Shown here: positions 36,999 to 49,500 of the stretch, in pieces
How the letters are laid out: the number at the start of each line of letters is the position of its first letter
Position numbering within the stretch: position 1 is the stretch's first letter
Source: Ifrita kowaldi
Lineage: Eukaryota > Chordata > Aves > Passeriformes > Cinclosomatidae
Direction: 5' to 3'
Length of the DNA stretch: 64,000 bases
NCBI GenBank assembly: GCA_013398055.1
Contig: VZRS01001707.1
Coordinates: forward strand, 570,518 to 634,517
Program-made: the position numbers and the translations under genes
The notes under the pieces: model-generated
Told to the model about the DNA's origin: nothing
The model's database searches: none
What the model saw: only the letters and a program-made list of their open reading frames with translations

Positions 36999-39540
36999 AC
37001 ACAGGAACTTCCACAAAGTGAAAAAGTCTTAATATGACTGTGGAGCTCTCCACTTCCTCTCAAGATTTAAGATACTTCAGTGCAAATTAGTAAATCAGTT
37101 TGTTTTAACTGACTCTCCATACCCTCTCCATACCCACTGTTAACAGTACTATTAGGCAAAGCAATAGGTACATCTACACCACTTAACCATCAGAGTAGTT
37201 TTGCTCTCTACTAGTTTTGAATCTGAAAGAGAAACTTACGTATTATTTGAAACTACATAACATTCAAAATTTCCCCAGTTCACACCTAAAATAATTTTTA
37301 ATCCTCAACCACCAGTTCACAAAGATCTTGCTGTTCACAACACGATGTGTCAGCCCCATCTATTTGCCCACATGCCTACATAACTCCCAGTGAAGGAGCA
37401 AAACTATGAGTCTGTCCATAAGGGTGCTTTCTATGAATGACCAGCTACTTCATGAGTGCTGATTTCAAACCAGCTTCCTGCTGAAGAAATGGGACTGGAG
37501 CCCACCTGAGCAGAGCCACTGGAGCTGCACTGCTGTAGCCCCACAGCATAGCTTAAGCAACCATTCCTCTAAGCTCCAGCCCCAGAAACAGCTCCCTCAA
37601 ATGAGCTAAATTTTCAGGAAAACATGAAAAAGCAGCACATAACACATGCTAGGGAGCAATATGAGATGATGTACTCTGCTTCAACAATGTAAGAACTAGA
37701 TACATGCTAATGGAGAAATAACACTCCCTGTGTGCATTTCTGTACCTGCTTCCTCACGTCCATAAAGCGTTCCCTGGACCACTCCAAGATCCTATAGATG
37801 ACAGGTCCTCTCTGTGCTTCAGAGCAGCTCCCAGTGACCATGGCTGTTCTTAACCACCACCCATCCTCAACAAGAGCGTTTTCTTCTCTTCCAACCCCCA
37901 CACTTCCTGTGCATCTTTTTTTTTTCCCCAGCCAAGACGTCTATCTTAGTGGTTAGCACCAACTCCTCATTTTCATATTTTATTTCACTTTTTTGTTCTG
38001 CATTTCATTAAGTTTCAAACTCAGTTTCTCCACTGAGATATTCAAGCTAAAAGGGGGTAGATTCAGACTAGATATAAGGAAGATACATTTTATGATGAGG
38101 GTGGTGAGGCACAGGAACAGGTTGCCCAGAGAAGCTGTGGATGCTTCATGCCTGGAAACATTTGAGCTCAGGCTGGATGGGGCTTTGAGCAACCTGGTCT
38201 AGTGGAAAGCATCCCTGCCCTCAGCAGGAGGGTTAGAGCTGGATGATCTTTGGAGGTCCTTTCCAACCCAAACCGTTCTATGATTCTATGATTTTTAAAT
38301 TCATCTTATTCTCTCTGAATTACTGCAGTTTGCTGCCCCGATGTCTCACACTGAATAGAAGCCACTGATCTCTGGTGAGTTGTTATTACACCTGGCCTAA
38401 GAAGGAAATGTGCCACATAGGCATCTATCATGGGCTAATCATGGGTTCTACCACTCAGCAGTTTCTAAATGTTATCAAAATCTCACTCAAACATCTTTTA
38501 TTGTACACAGGAAGACCCACAAGCTGATGAATACATATGCTGTTATTTCCATACTGATTTCAAAGAGGATTTTAAACCAACACATGCAATAAGTGGAATG
38601 GTAGCACTCACAATAAGCCACAAGTTTCTGAGAACTGAAGATAAAAAAGCTTGATTGCATCCTGCCATGGAAGGTATTTGTACACCCAGAAGGTGTCTTT
38701 AGGGAAGTTGAACATGATAATAACCCTCACAAGCTAGGACTGTTGGATCCAAGGAAACCACTGTCACATGGATTAGTTTCTTCATCATGTGATCTAATGA
38801 AGAGATGAACGAGGATTTTGCTGTTTCCAAGATGCTGGTTACCAAAATATGAAAAAGTAGCAGACTTACAAATGCCGTTGAGTAAAAAAACCCAAATAAA
38901 TGTATGCTTTACAGCAGGCACAAAACAAGTATCTGCCATCTGCAGCACACACACTCAATGGCCAATTCAGAGAAGAATTGGCTCCCAAAAGGTGACACAG
39001 TGTGAGGTGAAAAGCTGACCTAACTAATAACTGGAGGAAATCACTGAAATCAAACAGTTTTACATCAAAGTGCAGCAACTGCAAATAATTCAAGAGAGGG
39101 CACATGGATCCATTTTCCTCAAATGGAGACTTTGCTTGTGACGAGCTACCACCTTTGTGGCCTTCTCCACACTGTAACCGTGACACGAGTCTTCCTTCTC
39201 CATCAAAGCAAACACATGTGATTCTTCTTCTTGTCCCAGGCATACCCACTCCAAGATGTATTGGGCAACACCTGAATTACTACAAATCTGGCATTTTAAT
39301 GGTTCACATAACTTGAGTTTCAGTAGTGAAAGCTGACATGGTTCAGCAGTGTCCTAGTAGATGATTCCCTGATCTGTGTGATACCAAAAATGCCTGAGAG
39401 ATGCAGGACTCATAGAGAACTTCCTGACACACTATCCACCATCCCTGCAAAGTCCTGAGGGAACATTTTCACCCCAAGGCTGCAGCAGCCAAAGGGGGCT
39501 CTCAGGGCAACGGATCTCTATGGGAGCCCTGGCAGAGACA
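36999..39540. other. Intergenic sequence upstream of CDC16
   Basis: Apart from the CR1 at 38045-38294 nothing is recognised. An upstream enhancer cannot be identified from sequence alone. Confidence 0.6.
38045..38294 (+). mobile_element. CR1 LINE 3' fragment
   Basis: AGGGGGTAGATTCAGACTAG through TTTCCAACCCAAACCGTTC and TATGATTCTATGATTT. Well preserved, hence relatively young. Confidence 0.93.
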
Positions 39541-39815
39541 ATCGCAGGGCGTGCTGAGCTGCAAGGGACCCACAACGATCATCGAGTCCAAGTCCCGGCC
39601 CTGCACAGCACCTTCCCCAAGAGTCACACCCTGTGCCCGAGAGCGTTGTCCAAACACCCCTTGAACTCTGTCAGGCTTGGTGCTGTGACCACTTCCCTGG
39701 GCAGCCTGTTCCAGTGCCCAGCCACCCTCTGGGTGAAGAACCTTTTCCTGATATCCAACCTAAACCTCCCCTGGCACAACTTCAGGCCATTCCCTCGGGC
39801 CAAATTCCACGGACA
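39541..39815 (-). mobile_element. CR1 LINE 3' fragment just upstream of the CDC16 CpG island
   Basis: Contains GGGCAGCCTGTTCCAGTGCC and CTGATATCCAACCTAAACCT in reverse orientation. It ends less than 100 bp before the CpG-rich promoter and about 275 bp before the CDC16 ATG. Confidence 0.9.
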
Positions 39816-39894
39816 ATCTTTCACTTCGACACTGTGAAGAAGCCCCTCAGCACAAATTTCTCGGGGTATGGACGGCAGAGAAAAGTCGCAGGAT

Positions 39895-40540
39895 ATGTTT
39901 GTTTAGGGGCGTGTGGAGGCAGGGGCCCGCGCGGGAGGACGTCCCCAGCGGCCGCTCCCGGAACGCCGTGCTCGGGGCGCTGTTTCCGGGAGGGAGGGAG
40001 AGAAGGCGGGGGGCGGGTTTGGGCGCTGCACCGGCGGGCGGCCCGCGGTCCCTCGGCGGCTCCGGGATCCAGGAGGGCGCGGGAGCGAGGATGAACCTGG
40101 AGCGGCTCAGGAAGCGAGTGCGCCACTACATCGACCAGGTGAGCGCCCAGCGGGGGCTGCTGGGGAACGGGCGGCAGGCCCCCGCGTTCTCCCCGAGGAA
40201 AAACCGCTCTCGGCGTGGCTCCCGCAGTGAGGGAGGCCAGGGCGGGGCGGGCAGCGGTGCCGGCCTCTGCAACGGCGGAGAGGGCGTAATTTTGTAATTA
40301 TGCCCCGCTTTCCCTGGAAGGGCAAGGAGCGGCGGTAAGCGAGGGGTGCGGCGGGCCGGAAGCGCCGCCTGTGCGGTCTCTCTGTGGGAGCCGGGCCCTC
40401 CCGGTGGGTTTTCCTGGTTTCTCCCTCATGTGGAGAAGGAGGAGGGGAGCCGCTGTGGGGCTGCTGTGTAGCGAAGGCGTATTTGCAGGATCCCGCCTTC
40501 TCGGGTTGTGCAAGCTGGGCCGTGCTTACCTGAGGCAGGG
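39895..40540 (+). promoter_or_regulatory. CDC16: CpG-island promoter region of CDC16
   Basis: CG dinucleotides and GC-rich sequence rise abruptly here compared with both flanks. It contains a GC box (GGGCGGG at 40011-40017), an ETS-like TTTCCGGG at 39983-39990 and another CCGGAAGC just after exon 1, near 40356. No TATA box is visible before the ATG. This fits a broad housekeeping promoter; the exact transcription start is not determinable from sequence alone. Confidence 0.8.
40091..40138 (+). CDS. CDC16: CDC16 coding exon 1 (residues 1-16)
   Basis: Encodes MNLERLRKRVRHYIDQ and ends in CAG followed by GTGAGC. The ATG context is GCGAGG before ATGA, with a purine at -3. The intron phase is 0. 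The human protein has the same first eleven residues. The 5' UTR and transcription start cannot be placed exactly. Confidence 0.97.
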
Positions 40541-43500
40541 GGAAACGGCCTCAATTGCACCAGGATAGGTTCAGGTTGGACATCAGGACAAAAAAAAATC
40601 TCTTCGCTGAAAGAGTGATTAGGCATTGGAACCGACTTCCTGGGGAAGTGGCGGAGTCAGCCTTCCTGGAAGTGGACATGGCACTTGGTGATATGGTTTA
40701 GTGGATATGGTGGGTTCTGACAAAGGTCGGACTTGATTATCTTGGATGTCTTTTCCAACCTTTATGATTCTATGATCATTACAAGGAGGAATTGGTTCTA
40801 ACTAGGAGAGGTTAGGTTTAGATTAGATATTAAGAAGAAATCCTTTACTGTGAGGGTGGTGGGGATAGAACTTGGAACAGGTTGCCCAGAGAAGCTGTGG
40901 ATGCCCCATCCCTGGAAGTGTTCAAGGCCTGGTTGGATGAAGCTTTGAGCAGCCTGGTCCGGTGGAAGGTGTTCCTGCCCATGGCAGGTTGGAACTAGGC
41001 AATCTTTAATCTTTTTGACTCAGACCATTCTGTGATTCTCTACCTGGTGATTAAAGCTGCTCATCACACTCCTGCAATGCTGCAGACGGCTCTTAGGAGG
41101 GCAGGGTTGTTTTCATTTTTTGGTGGATTCAGCAATTATGTTGCTGCAGGGCAAAAAAGAAAAATAAAAGACACAAGAGGAAAAATACATTAATAAATTA
41201 GATTAAATGTAGCATCAAACTGTTCTGCTCTCCTTCCAGTTCAGATTTGGTGCAGGCATCGCTGCTGAGAAAAGCACGCCCCTTAAATCAGCAAAGACAT
41301 TCCTCTGTGTGGCCAGCAAGTCTGGCTGAAAGGCTGATTAGGGACCTAAGCTGATTTGGTGGGTTTGATTGGTTAGGTTTGCTGTTGTCATTTGAGTTAA
41401 ACTGTTTCACCAAGCTGCTTTGCCACACAGCTGTATAGACAGCTGTGCACTTCTGAGGAAGGGGCATTAGGAGAAACATGAGGTTGCTTTTTTGTGTAAT
41501 AGTGTGTCATCCTATAGTACTGTAAAACTGCCCAACAGAAGTCACGCAGTGCCTTGCAGGCCTGGATTATACTTTTCTTTTGTGGTGTTGAGAGAATTAT
41601 TTAAATCTCTTTTCTTGTAGACAGCTACTAAATGTGTGTGGGGTTGGTTTGTGGGTTTTTGTGGATTTTTTTCCCCCTTGGGAGTGCAGATTGAAAGCAA
41701 ACTATTCTCTTGACAAATTTGCTGGGCATTCTTAATCCCCATCAAGTAGGAAATGTGGGAACACATGCTAGAAGAGATCGCTTAGGTCATGGAGCGTAGT
41801 GCTTTATGAGGACTTGGATACCATCAGTGTGAGCATTTCAGAAAAGACTGCCAGACCTCTACTCCAAGAGCATAAACCAGTCTCTGAGGTTCTGAACAAA
41901 CTCCACAACTCCAGTGGTGCAGGAGAGGACAGGAGCCATCAAGGCTTTCTTAGTGTTCAGAGAATCACAGAATGGTTTGGGTTGAAAGGGACCATAAAGA
42001 CCATCCAGCTCCAACCTCCCTGCGAGGCGCAGGGACACCTTCCACTGGACCAGGCTGCTCAGAGCCTCCTCCAATCTGGCCTTGAACACCTCCAGGGATG
42101 GGGCATCCACAGTTTATCTGGGCAACCTGTTCCAGTGCCTCACCACCCTCACAGCAAAGAACTTCCTCCTAACATCTAATCTAAACCTTCTCTCTTTTTC
42201 AGTTTGTATCCATTCCCCCTCGTCCCCTTACTACAAGCTCCTGTAAAGTCTTAGAAATCCTTGCAATGGCAGGGTTTTTGTTAAATGTCCAGCATATCCT
42301 GGGAATCATATTAGGCCTCATTGCATGGAGTGGGATAAAAAGGAACCACGATAATACCTGGTGATCTTCTCAGGAGATAATCCCAGCCAATTCTGTGAGA
42401 TTTTGCCTGGCACCCCAAATCTGGTGGCAGCTTTAGCTGGGTTAGTGGAATATACCTGCAAATTCTGCTTCTGTCTGACCTCTGGTTGCCACCACTCTTA
42501 CCTATTTCACTCACTTCTGCCAAACTGGAGTCTCAAGAGTGAAACTGTATCCAAGAATAAGGGGAAATTCATGCCGGGGCTATGGATTTATGTGAGGTTG
42601 AAGCATCTTGACTGGAGAAGGAAAATGTCTTGATTGGAGATGGTGCTGCTGAAGTTGCCTGAAATAATTTATGTGCTGTTTTTTATATATAGTATTCTCT
42701 TTCTTCTAAAATGTAGCATTTTTTTTAACTGGAGGAGGGGATTCTTCCTACTTTTTCAGTGATGGCAAATCAACTAATGGCCCATTGCCATACTTACTCA
42801 GCACATAACTTTTGGTCAAAGATACCTGCATTTTATTGAAGATAAATGAACAACTCCACATTACTTTTGGATATCCCTTGGAGGTTACAGTATTGGCCCT
42901 TTTAAACTATATTTTTAAGTTCCAAAGATCTGAAATGTGAATCACCATTCATTAGAGACTACATGCACAAGATGTTAAATCTGACTGATGTACAATGTAT
43001 TTCAAAATTATCCAAAAAAGCTAACCCCAAAGAAATACTAATTATTTCTGTCATGCTCTTACAGCAACAGTATCAAAGTGCCCTGTTTTGGGCTGACAAA
43101 GTAGCTTCACTGTCTCATGGTAAGTGGTTGCTTTTTGTATTGTATTTTATTAACCTCTATCTGATAGTGCTCTGTTTTGGTGGGGGTTTAGTGCTGTTTG
43201 GCTAAACGTTAACATTTTGAGTTTGGTGTAAGTGCTTTTTTGTGATCTTTGGAATGCTGTTCTCCTAAATAGAGCAGAGCTCATCTTCCTTCCCTTTTGA
43301 ACTTCGTGTTAAAATTCATGTTTGACCAAACCTTGCTTTCCTTAAGAAACAAAAATTAAAAAACAAGAGCAACAAGAGACCATGGTGGTTTCCCACAGGA
43401 CTCACAGTTGCCCTGGGTGACAAGCACAATGTTGGTTTACAGAGGGAGTTGACGCTGATTGCCTGTGTCTGCCTACGGCCACCAGCACTTACCCTTCTTA

Positions 43501-46500
43501 AAGTGATTCCAGGGGCTTGATCCCACAAAGGCTTTGGTTGCCAGTAGGGTAGGAGGGTACTAATCTGTACTTCTAAAATTACAATTGCAAACTATGGAAG
43601 TCTCCTGCTTTCACTGTAGTTAGGTTCCCACTGATCTCTTTACTGAGAGAGACATTTATGGGTTGTTTTTTTCTGCCCTATGTCCAAGAGCAGGGTAAGC
43701 TGCAACTGCTGCTTTGTAAATCTGTATCATTGTTGTCTCCTCCTCATGATACACCTCTGTTATGGCGTTCTTTGTACTCACTGTCCAGTGCACTATCTGA
43801 CGTCATTAAAGTTAAAATCTGATTATCTTTTCATTGTAATCTCTCACTGATAGATATTGTAAGTTCTCTCTACATGATTTATAAATAAAACTTTGTAACT
43901 CAGTAGGATGCTAGAGCAGGGGGAAGATACTTCTCGAGTGAAGCAAAAGTGAACATTCTGTATTTAAGTGTTTGAAGATATGTTGTAAAGCAATGATTTA
44001 CAATTTGCTCTTTTTAGAGGAACCACAAGACATCTACTGGTTGGCCCAATGTCTTTATCTAACAGCTCAGTATCATAGGGCAGCACACGCCCTTCGATCG
44101 CGGAAGTTGGATAAGGTAAGGCATTTTAGTCAAAGACACTCTACTGTTACCCGTCTTTTAAGGCTCTGCTGCTAACCACAGTGACTTCTTCACCATCACA
44201 GGATTATGTTTATAAGAAAAGTAATTAAGAAAGCTGCATGATGTAGTTTATAAGGCCCTGTGTTCAATCGGTCAGGTTCAAAGTGGTGTCCCCGGATGGG
44301 GTCACAGAAAAGAGAAGGGGTTCAAGGATGTAACTGCAGCAGGTATAAGAAGGTGGATTTTCACTTCAGATGTAGTTGTTTCAATTTTCCTTCCACTCTG
44401 ATAATGAGTGGTAAAGGCAGGAGTGAACTAAGTGTCCTTTCAGAGTTTAGTAGTAGAGAAAGTGTTACAGGCTTGGTCAGGAAGGACTTTTGGTGGTGAA
44501 AGGGGTGAAGAAGCCATAGAACTGAAAAAGGAGAGAGCAAAATGGAGTCTGGCAGTGTAAGCAAAGATGTTCTCTCTTTATAACTAATGTGTATGAAATT
44601 TCTCTTTCAGTTGTATGAGGCATGTCGCTACCTTGCAGCTAGATGTCATGTGAGTACATATTTAACCCCTACTGGAAACAAACTAAACTAAATAAAAGAC
44701 ACATCTTGGGATGATTAGGTACCTGATAGGCAGTGTAGATATTTATGTTCTTTGGAACAGCAGGTTTAAATTTTCTGACAGTTGATTTCATTCTTTAACT
44801 TTCAGTTGGGTCACTGGAGTATCCATTGTGGCACTACTCTGAAGAAATCCAACTGACCTTCTTTTCCAGGAAACACTCCTCTAACATTTTGTGGAGAAAG
44901 AATATGAACCATTTTTGTCTCATGTCTTCATGTTTACACTTTTATTTGGTTGGTTATAATCTGACCAAAGGAGATGTGATTTATGGTTGTATAACTATAG
45001 TTAGCAGCTTTATACTTCTGTATGAAATGTCATACATAAAAAGTAAAATGCAGTGCTTTCAGAGACACAACTGAATCAATTGGTAGATGAAATACAGAAA
45101 TTTGAAATAGAGTAATGTGCTGCTTATAGAATATAATGATTGTATTTTATTAAACCCTGTGTTAACTATTTTTGGAATCATACCTGTTTCTCTGATTGCA
45201 TAATGCTGAATAATAGATTTTTCTGTACATTCTTATTTTATAGTTTTTGCATTTTTTTATAATTTTATAATTTTTGCGTATTATAGATGACCAGTAAAAG
45301 AGCTAACTGCAATTATAAAATGACATATGACCAAATAAGAAAATGCATGCATGAAAAACCTGCTGATAAACACTGGTTGTTATAACCTATGCTTTTGAAA
45401 GATGATGCTGTGTTTATTGGTGCTTTATGTACAGATTTTTCAAAACCTTGTCTTTTACATGCACATGTTTGGTTAGTATGCTGCAAAAGAGCATCAACAG
45501 GCCTTGGATATTCTCGATATGGAGGAGCCAATCAACAAACGACTTTTTGAAAAGTACTTGAAGGATGAAAGTGGGTTGAAAGATTCTACCACAGATTGGG
45601 AGATGTCACAGTCCTCTGTAAGTGACATTATTTTCACAAATATTTTTGTAGAAAAAAAAAGTGTGAAGTCAGAAAGTGATTTCACAGCTCTATAAATCTG
45701 AAACTACATTAAAGCTTTATTTTTCAGATAACATAATTTTCAGAAATGCTGAATCGTTCTTCTTTCAGTCACAAGTTGTGTGTTAGCTCAGCTGTATGAA
45801 AATAACTCGGTATGCAAAAATAAACAGTGCTTTTCAACAGCTTCTTGTAAATTATTTGCTGACACTTTGCAGGAACTTCATGATCTAGCATTGTTTTTTA
45901 CAGTCTTTTAGCTCTGTCTTGATAATGGATGCTAACATTTCTTTCAATTGGGCTGCAGGTTCTGAGATAACAAAGCAAGATTTTTTCTCCTCCAGTTATT
46001 TTTAATTAAATACTTCATAATCACTCAAGTGTTGTTCTCAGTGGTATATTCTTTAGTCACATTTGTGAAAATTATGTGAGGTGAAGGTGAAGTTTTTGAA
46101 GCTCAGTGAAAAAATTCTGTGTAGACACACAGTTTAAAGAGATTGGTACCACGTGTAGGCTGAAGGGTCTGTGAAGAGTCTTTAGTTTCAGAGGTACAAG
46201 CCAAAATTTATGAGCTGAAATTACAGTGTAGGTGATTGACAGACAGCATTTTCCCTGTAAGACTGAAGTAGCAAAGTGGGTTACATTGTTGATGTGAACT
46301 GATTTTGAATGCTGGTATAATGGGATTAAAGGACTGTTTAGTCTGATGATAGAGCTGAGTACTGTGTTAACTTTCTCTTTTGCTGACACTTTTGTGGCCT
46401 TCTGATTGAATTGAATACCCATCTAGGGAATTTTGAAAGAACATGTTAGTTAATAAACATTGGAGCACAACTGGTAATTATGGTCGTTCACTGTTTTCTT

Positions 46501-49500
46501 TTCTGGAATATCTATGTTTTGGATTGAAAATAAGGATATATTTTTCTGTTCAGAACACTTGAGTCCATTGACTTAGTCTTTTTCATCTCTACTGTGGTCG
46601 TTCTTGTCTTGCATGAAATATGTGGTTTAATGGTCAGCAAAGAAGTGTATTGTCTTGGGAAGTGACAGTTTCTCTATGCTGAATATGAAGGGAATTTAGT
46701 ATAATTAGGTTACAACTCAGCTTGTTTATTATTATATTACTTGTTTATTTCGACCATATGTTTGTTTGGCAGTAGGTAACCTGGCAGAGCATTCTTTGGA
46801 TTTTTTTTGAGGTAGTAGAGACAACTTTTTATTTAAAGACAGCACTAGAAAACCAGGTTCTATCATGCATGGAATACTTTTTACTTTCCAGGGAGCACAT
46901 TTGATTTGTGCTCCAAACTACATTGCAAACACTGATTCAGTCTTTGACCTCCAGTCCTGCTTTTCCACCAGATCAAGAGCTCTATATGCCTTTTGCGAGG
47001 GAAGATCTATGATGCTTTGGATAATAGAACCCTGGCAACTTACAGCTACAAAGAGGCCTTGAAGCTTGATGTTTACTGCTTTGAAGCATTTGATCTTTTA
47101 ACATCACACCATATGCTGACAGCACAAGAAGGTCTGGAGAGAAGTATTTGTCTCAAATACAAGGAAAAATTACCTGCTTTCTCAATATGTGTTTTCCTAG
47201 ATAAAAATTAAGGCAATACAACAAGTAACAGACTTCAAAAATGTTAAGAATAGAAAATGTGTAAAATGAGTGAAAATTACGATTTGCGCAAATTTGCATT
47301 TGAACTTTTATTTTTTGGTCCTGCAGTGCTAAGAGTTGAAAGAAACAAAGTAACCCAGCTGTCCTGCTTGTTAGCTCTTGAAGCTCTTCTGCTCTGCCCA
47401 GCCCAAACAAAGTTTTTTCACGTGTTCTCAATTTCACAGGCTTTGAACCAGTGAAACCCTCCTGGGGTTTGCTTAGTTACATTAGGCATTGGTTAATAGA
47501 GCATTTGAAGTGATGAAATTTGACATGTGGAGTAAATAAAAATAATGATGTGTTACTTCATCTTTATTAAATTTTATTTTAGAGTGTAGAAGGAATAACT
47601 AATCAATCCTTAACTTCCAAAATTAGTAGTATTATCTGTTTCAGTGTATCTGTGCTGTTATAGTCCTTGCAGTTGGGATGACCATCATAAAATCCTTTGC
47701 CTCTCTAAGTTCTGAAATGTTGGATCTTGCTGTTTCTTCTGTAGTATAACCACGTCAATGTTTTTTAATTCATATAGAAAAAGAACTTCTTGAATCTCTA
47801 CCTCTTAATAGACAATGTACAGAAGAAGAACAGGAATTGCTTCACTTTTTATTTGAGAATAAATTGAAAAAGGTAAGTCCAAAAATTGACTAAAAAGCTG
47901 GAGAATTGATTGAAAGTATTGACTTTGGGTGTAAATTTTCTTGGATCCCATTTATTCTGAACATTGAAATAAATGTGGGCTTTGTAATTTTTAAAATTTT
48001 TGATGCAGTACATCTCACTTTATGCAGTAGTGTAACAGTTTTCTGGTAATTGTTTTCTGGTGTGGTGACAACTTGAAATTCTGCTTTATGTTTTTGAAAA
48101 ATTATTTATTAAGAAACTTCTAGGTGGGGAAAAAGAATGTTAATAATGTAGACAAAATGTCAGTTACCTGAAAATACTAGGCTACAACAACATCATTCCA
48201 GACTATTTTTATCCAAAGATAAGGTGAGAACACTAAAAATACATATTGCTCAATTTTGATTTCTGCAGCCTACACGAAAGATATTGACTATGGCAAGCAT
48301 TTTGTGTGTTCTAAATGAGCTTTTAAGTACATTTTAAAGAAGCATTTTACCAAATACAGGTTTGATGGACTTTGAGTTTAAAAATAAAACTTTTGAGAAC
48401 TTTAATGCTTCTTAAATATTTTTTTAGGACTAAAAATATTAATACTTTTACTGTCTGATTTTAGCTTAGTTTTTGTTTCAATTGGTTGGTTTTTTTTTTG
48501 TCTTTCAGTATAATAAACCCAGTGAAACACTGATTCCTGAATCAGTAGATGGTCTTCAGGAAAACCTGGATGTGGTAGTATCCTTAGCAGAAAGACATTA
48601 TTACAACTGTGACTTCAAAATGTGTTACAAGCTTACTTCAGTGTAAGTGCACAAAGCAACTTTCAGATTTTTTTCTCATATGGTGGTATGTAATAATTAT
48701 GCCTGGATTTACAGCAAATATTGTTGTTCAATGGGTAAACATACATAACTATTTGATATGTATTGCAATATATATGTCATATATGTCTCAGATATTTTAA
48801 ATGTGCAGTTTGTGTCTGGCAAGACGTGGTATTTTTATAATACACAGAAGAAGTATCCAAGGTAAAACTCTGCTTAATCAGCACTGTGCTGCACTTCCCT
48901 TCATCCATCCTCTTCCTTTTCCTGGTACCTTCAATTTTGCATGCTCCCTACCTACCTCTTGTTTGGCCTTTAGAACGAACTGGTTTGAATGAGTTGGTTA
49001 GTTAGGAAGTTTGATTTCTCTGCTCAATTAACAGTTACAATGTTATTGATAATGATCAAAAGATATTATTAATTTAAAAAGCTAGCATGTTATTTCTAAT
49101 TTGGATGGCTGAGTATCGTGTATCGGTTGTTCCGTAGCCCAGGCGTGCGCTGCTGCTCGGTTGTCAGAGGGGTCAGAATGCTGCCATGGTTTGCTTCTCA
49201 GCTACTGTAGATCTGGACTCATGGATGTGTTTCTGAATGCCACAGGAAACAAAATTTTACAGCTGAGCTAAATGAGACTCCTAAGGCATACTGCCTGGTG
49301 TTAACCTCAGGAAGTTGAGGACTATTGCTTGAAAGTTGCTGTCAAATGTATGGAAAAGATGAACAGAAATGTTGTTGTTTGCTGTCTGCGGGTTAAATTT
49401 GAAGTGACCTGCAAAACAAAAGAGCATTTTATTCTGATTTTCTAATTGTATATTCAGCTTGTCAGAATTTTCTGTTATCCTCTTTTGCTAAGCTAAATTA

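Larger units (their letters stand above)
40139..43064 (+). other. CDC16: CDC16 intron 1 (2.9 kb)
   Basis: Holds the 3' part of the CpG island and three CR1 fragments. It starts GTGAGC and ends TTACAG. The longest repeat load of any CDC16 intron. Confidence 0.95.

Noticed and set aside
39633..40325. Several overlapping open frames on both strands across the CDC16 promoter
   Set aside because: They arise from the CR1 fragment and the CpG island, where stop codons are scarce. The only supported coding piece is the 48-nt CDC16 exon 1.
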